This document shows, in pieces, positions 13,471-15,775 of a stretch of 15,775 bases of DNA (its first letter is position 1; the number at the start of each line of letters is the position of its first letter). This stretch comes from Chloroflexota bacterium. Lineage in GTDB: Bacteria > Chloroflexota > Limnocylindria > P2-11E. Position numbers and translations under genes: made by a program. Under the pieces are notes generated by a model, which was given only the letters and a program-made list of their open reading frames with translations, had not been told where the DNA came from and did no database searches. Location of the stretch: NCBI GenBank assembly GCA_005881085.1, contig VBGU01000164.1, positions 1 to 15,775 on the forward strand, in the 5' to 3' direction.

Positions 13471-15555
13471 ATGGCATCACCGGAGCCCACGAAGATCAGA
13501 AACGTGGCCGTCGTCGGCCACGGAGGATCGGGTAAGACGAGCCTCGTCGAATCCCTCCTCCACTCGGTCGGGGCGACGACTCGCCTCGGCAAGGTCGATG
13601 ACGGCACCAGCATCCTGGACACGGACCCCGAAGAGCAGAAGCGCCACATCACCATCAACATGGCACTGGCCTCCTTCACCCACGCGGGAACGAAGATCAA
13701 TCTCATCGACACCCCCGGCTTCGCCGACTTCGCGGGCGACCAGCACGCCGCGCTCCGCGTCGCCGACGCCGCGATCGTCTTTGTGGATGGCTCCGCCGGC
13801 GTGCAGGTCGGCACCCAGACGGTCTGGTCCGAGCTCGAGAACGCCGAAACTCCGCGCATCGTCGTCGCGGGCCGCCTCGATCGCGAGAATGCCGACTTCG
13901 ACCGGGTGCTGGAGCAGCTTCGAGAGGCCTACGGGATCCGCGTCGTGCCTCTGCACGTGCCCGTCGGAGAGCACCAGGAGCTCAAGGCGACGATCGATCT
14001 GTTGCATGGGCAGATCCTCAAGGGACCGAACGACCCGGTCGCCGAGCTTTCGAAGGAAGAGGCCGACCGCGTCGGGGCCTACCGGCAGCAGCTTGTCGAG
14101 GCGATCGTCGAAACCGACGAGGACCTCCTCACGCGCTACCTCGACGGAAAGGAGCTCCCGTACGAGGAGCTCCGCGACGCCTTGCACAAGGCGGTGCGCG
14201 AGGGGCGCGTCATACCCGTTGCGGCATCGTCGGCGCACAAACATGTGGGACTCCTGGCGCTTCTCAACACCGTGCGCGAGATGCTCCCCTCGCCCGCCGA
14301 GGCAGGGTCTCTTATCGGCAAGTCCCCCTCAGGCGACGAGATCGCGCGGAAGCCAGACCCGTCTGACAGGCTCTCGGCCTTCGTGTTCAAGACTCTGGCT
14401 GACCCGTTCGTCGGCAAGCTGAGCTACGTGCGCGTGTACTCGGGAACGCTCCACCACAACACGCAGATCTTCGACGCGACGAAGAAGGAGTCCGAGCGGG
14501 TCGGCCAGATCTTCTTCCTCCGCGGCAAGGAGCAGGAGATCACCGACGCGGTCGGTGCAGGCGACATCTGCGCGATCCCAAAGCTCACCGCGACCACGAC
14601 GAACGCGACCCTCTGCGACAAGGACGCCGTCATCCTCTACGACCCCATCGACTTCCCGCCGGCCTCGTTCTCGGTCGCCATCGAGCCGTCGAGCAAAGCC
14701 GACCTCGACAAGCTCGCCACCGCGCTGCACAAGCTCACCGACGAGGATCCGACTCTCCACGTTCGCCGCGAGGATGCGACGCACGAGACGATCCTCTCGG
14801 CGATCGGCGAGCCGGCGATCGAGGTCGCTGTTCATCACTTGAAGGACAAGTTCGGCGTCCAGGTCGACATGCGCACGCCGCGTGTCCCCTATCGCGAGTC
14901 GATCCGCGGGAAAGCGCAGGCGCAGGGTCGCTACAAGCGGCAGACCGGTGGCCACGGCCAGTTCGGCGACGTGTTCCTCGAGATCGAGCCGCAGCCCGCC
15001 GGATCGGGCGTCGTGTACGCGACGCGCATCGTGGGTGGCTCGGTCCCGCGAAACTTCTGGCCGGCGGTCGAGAAGGGCGTCCGGGAAACGGCTCTCCGAG
15101 GAGTTATCGCTGGATACCCGCTCTCGGATTTCAAGGCGACGCTCTTCGACGGCAGTTTCCACGCCGTCGACTCGAGCGAGATGAGCTTCAAGATCGCCGG
15201 ATCGCTCGCCCTCCAGAACTGCGTGAAAGAGGCGCAGCCGTTCCTGCTCGAGCCGATCATGATTCTCGAGGTCCTCGTACCCGAGGACCAGATGGGTGAC
15301 GTGCTCGCCGATCTCAACTCGCGGCGTGGACGGGTGCTCGGCATGGAGTCGACCGGCGCTGGGCTACAAAAGATCAAGGCGCATGTTCCGATGGCAGAGA
15401 CCTTCCGCTACGCGACGGATCTGCGTTCGATGACCGGTGGACGGGGAACGTTCAGCGCCGAGGTGCTCGGGTATGAAGAGTGCCCGTCACACATCGCGCA
15501 GAAGGTCATCGCGGCGCACGAGGAGCAGGCCGAGGAGCCCGCGGCGGCACGGTAG
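13471..15555 (+). CDS. EF-G-like GTPase, EF-G-2 type with altered G motifs
   Basis: A 694-residue protein with all five EF-G domains. It has a G domain (1-270), domain II (about 305-390), and domain III. Domain IV carries 'YKRQTGGHGQFGDVFLEIEP', and domain V carries 'LLEPIMILEVLVPEDQMGDV' and 'RRGRVLGMESTGAG'. The P-loop GHGGSGKT (16-23) is intact. The G3 motif is DTPGF (80-84), not DTPGH, so the catalytic His is gone. The G4 NKxD is GRLD (134-137), and switch I has 'EEQKRHITI' instead of EQERGITI. These changes are typical of EF-G-2/FusA2 paralogues (T. thermophilus EF-G-2, mycobacterial FusA2), whose roles are less clear than EF-G and whose GTPase activity is weak or debated. ATG 13471 has GGGGAG 7 nt upstream. 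It is not next to ribosomal protein or tuf genes, so a canonical EF-G presumably exists elsewhere. Confidence 0.9.
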   Translation: MASPEPTKIRNVAVVGHGGSGKTSLVESLLHSVGATTRLGKVDDGTSILDTDPEEQKRHITINMALASFTHAGTKINLIDTPGFADFAGDQHAALRVADAAIVFVDGSAGVQVGTQTVWSELENAETPRIVVAGRLDRENADFDRVLEQLREAYGIRVVPLHVPVGEHQELKATIDLLHGQILKGPNDPVAELSKEEADRVGAYRQQLVEAIVETDEDLLTRYLDGKELPYEELRDALHKAVREGRVIPVAASSAHKHVGLLALLNTVREMLPSPAEAGSLIGKSPSGDEIARKPDPSDRLSAFVFKTLADPFVGKLSYVRVYSGTLHHNTQIFDATKKESERVGQIFFLRGKEQEITDAVGAGDICAIPKLTATTTNATLCDKDAVILYDPIDFPPASFSVAIEPSSKADLDKLATALHKLTDEDPTLHVRREDATHETILSAIGEPAIEVAVHHLKDKFGVQVDMRTPRVPYRESIRGKAQAQGRYKRQTGGHGQFGDVFLEIEPQPAGSGVVYATRIVGGSVPRNFWPAVEKGVRETALRGVIAGYPLSDFKATLFDGSFHAVDSSEMSFKIAGSLALQNCVKEAQPFLLEPIMILEVLVPEDQMGDVLADLNSRRGRVLGMESTGAGLQKIKAHVPMAETFRYATDLRSMTGGRGTFSAEVLGYEECPSHIAQKVIAAHEEQAEEPAAAR

Positions 15556-15562
15556 GGAAAAG

Positions 15563-15592
15563 ATCGGGGCGGATCTTGCGACCCGCCCCGAT
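15563..15592. terminator. Terminator hairpin between convergent genes
   Basis: ATCGGGGCGG (15563-15572) and CCGCCCCGAT (15583-15592) form a perfect 10-bp stem with a 10-nt loop. It begins 7 bp after the EF-G-like stop. On the minus strand it is followed by CTTTTCCC, so it is best as an intrinsic terminator for the converging gene ending at 15597. It can also serve the plus strand, where no T-run follows. Confidence 0.7.
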
Positions 15593-15596
15593 TACG

Positions 15597-15775
15597 TTAC
15601 TGGCCCGGAACGCCCTGCGGGTTGCCGCAGAGGTTGCTGTTCGCCGCTCCTGTCGCTGCGCCGTCAGCGCCGCCGCGCCAGTCGTGCTGGATGTCGCCCT
15701 TGTCGCCGAATGCCCCGAAGGATCCGTGTCCGTAGCAGATCGTTTGGCTGCTCGACTGGTCGCACCCATTGCTTG
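15597..15775 (-). CDS. C-terminus of a Gly/Cys-rich protein (partial, runs off window)
   Basis: The last 58 codons of a gene entering from the right edge, ending in TAA at 15599-15597. Of the three minus-strand frames here this is the one with plausible composition: 'SNGCDQSSSQTICYGHGSFG', 'AFGDKGDIQHDWRGGADGA' and 'ATGAANSNLCGNPQGVPGQ'. It is rich in Gly, Ser and Asn, with three Cys and few charged residues, typical of the end of a secreted or surface protein. I do not recognise a family. It converges on the EF-G-like gene, and the 15563-15592 hairpin with its minus-strand T-run lies just beyond the stop, which supports a real transcript end. Another longer minus-strand frame here (15769 to 15506) is Arg/Ala/Thr-rich and looks like a shadow. 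Confidence 0.6.
   Translation of the reverse strand, partial: SNGCDQSSSQTICYGHGSFGAFGDKGDIQHDWRGGADGAATGAANSNLCGNPQGVPGQ

Noticed and set aside
1..15775. CRISPR arrays, tRNA/rRNA genes, insertion sequences, toxin-antitoxin or defence genes
   Set aside because: No evenly spaced repeats, cloverleaf-like sequence, transposase or nuclease-defence motif was found on either strand.

Overview
This is a GC-rich bacterial chromosomal window. Almost all of it is tightly packed on the minus strand, and one long gene at the right end is on the plus strand. Three things point to a high-GC, non-proteobacterial lineage, with Chloroflexota (Limnocylindria/Dormibacteria-like) the best guess: the gene order nusA-rnpM(ylxR)-infB-rbfA-nrnA-truB-ribF, the yebC-ruvC-ruvA cluster, and a tiny Flp-type pilin. 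There is no rRNA or marker here that proves the phylum, so that is an inference.

Reading in the direction of minus-strand transcription (right to left): a divergent pair sits around 13.43-13.47 kb. yebC-ruvC-ruvA (13426 to 11600) runs left, and an EF-G-like GTPase (13471-15555) runs right from a recognisable promoter. Left of ruvA is an orphan Flp pilin (11520 to 11368). A hairpin-rich 169-bp leader follows, holding an extended -10 promoter and, downstream of it, an intrinsic-terminator-like hairpin; this looks like an attenuator in front of nusA. From nusA (11198) to the amidating-lyase-like propeller gene (1599), ten genes follow with overlaps or very short gaps: nusA, rnpM, infB, rbfA, nrnA, truB, a polytopic GT-C-like membrane protein, ribF, a small two-helix membrane protein and the propeller protein. 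This is a transcription/translation-maturation operon with envelope and enzymatic genes appended at its distal end. Further left are a secreted-protein gene interrupted by an in-frame TGA (1533 to 907) and the N-terminal 243 codons of a luciferase-like flavin-dependent oxidoreductase (729 to 1). The extreme right edge holds the C-terminus of a Gly/Cys-rich protein converging on the EF-G-like gene, with a strong hairpin between them.

The most unusual pattern is a family of four near-identical 24-bp palindromic units (G5-NN-G6-CNNNG-C6). They occur only at junctions inside the nusA operon, at 6332-6355, 7348-7371, 9910-9933 and 9952-9975. Three of them overlap or lie just downstream of the start codons of truB, nrnA and rnpM, so they are translated as similar N-terminal peptides (LGGFAPQPP, LGGAAPQAP, GGGAPQPP). 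Two form an inverted pair, as REP/BIME elements do. No CRISPR array, tRNA, rRNA, transposase or defence system was seen. The longest gene-free stretches are 730-906 and 11199-11367, and both are described below.
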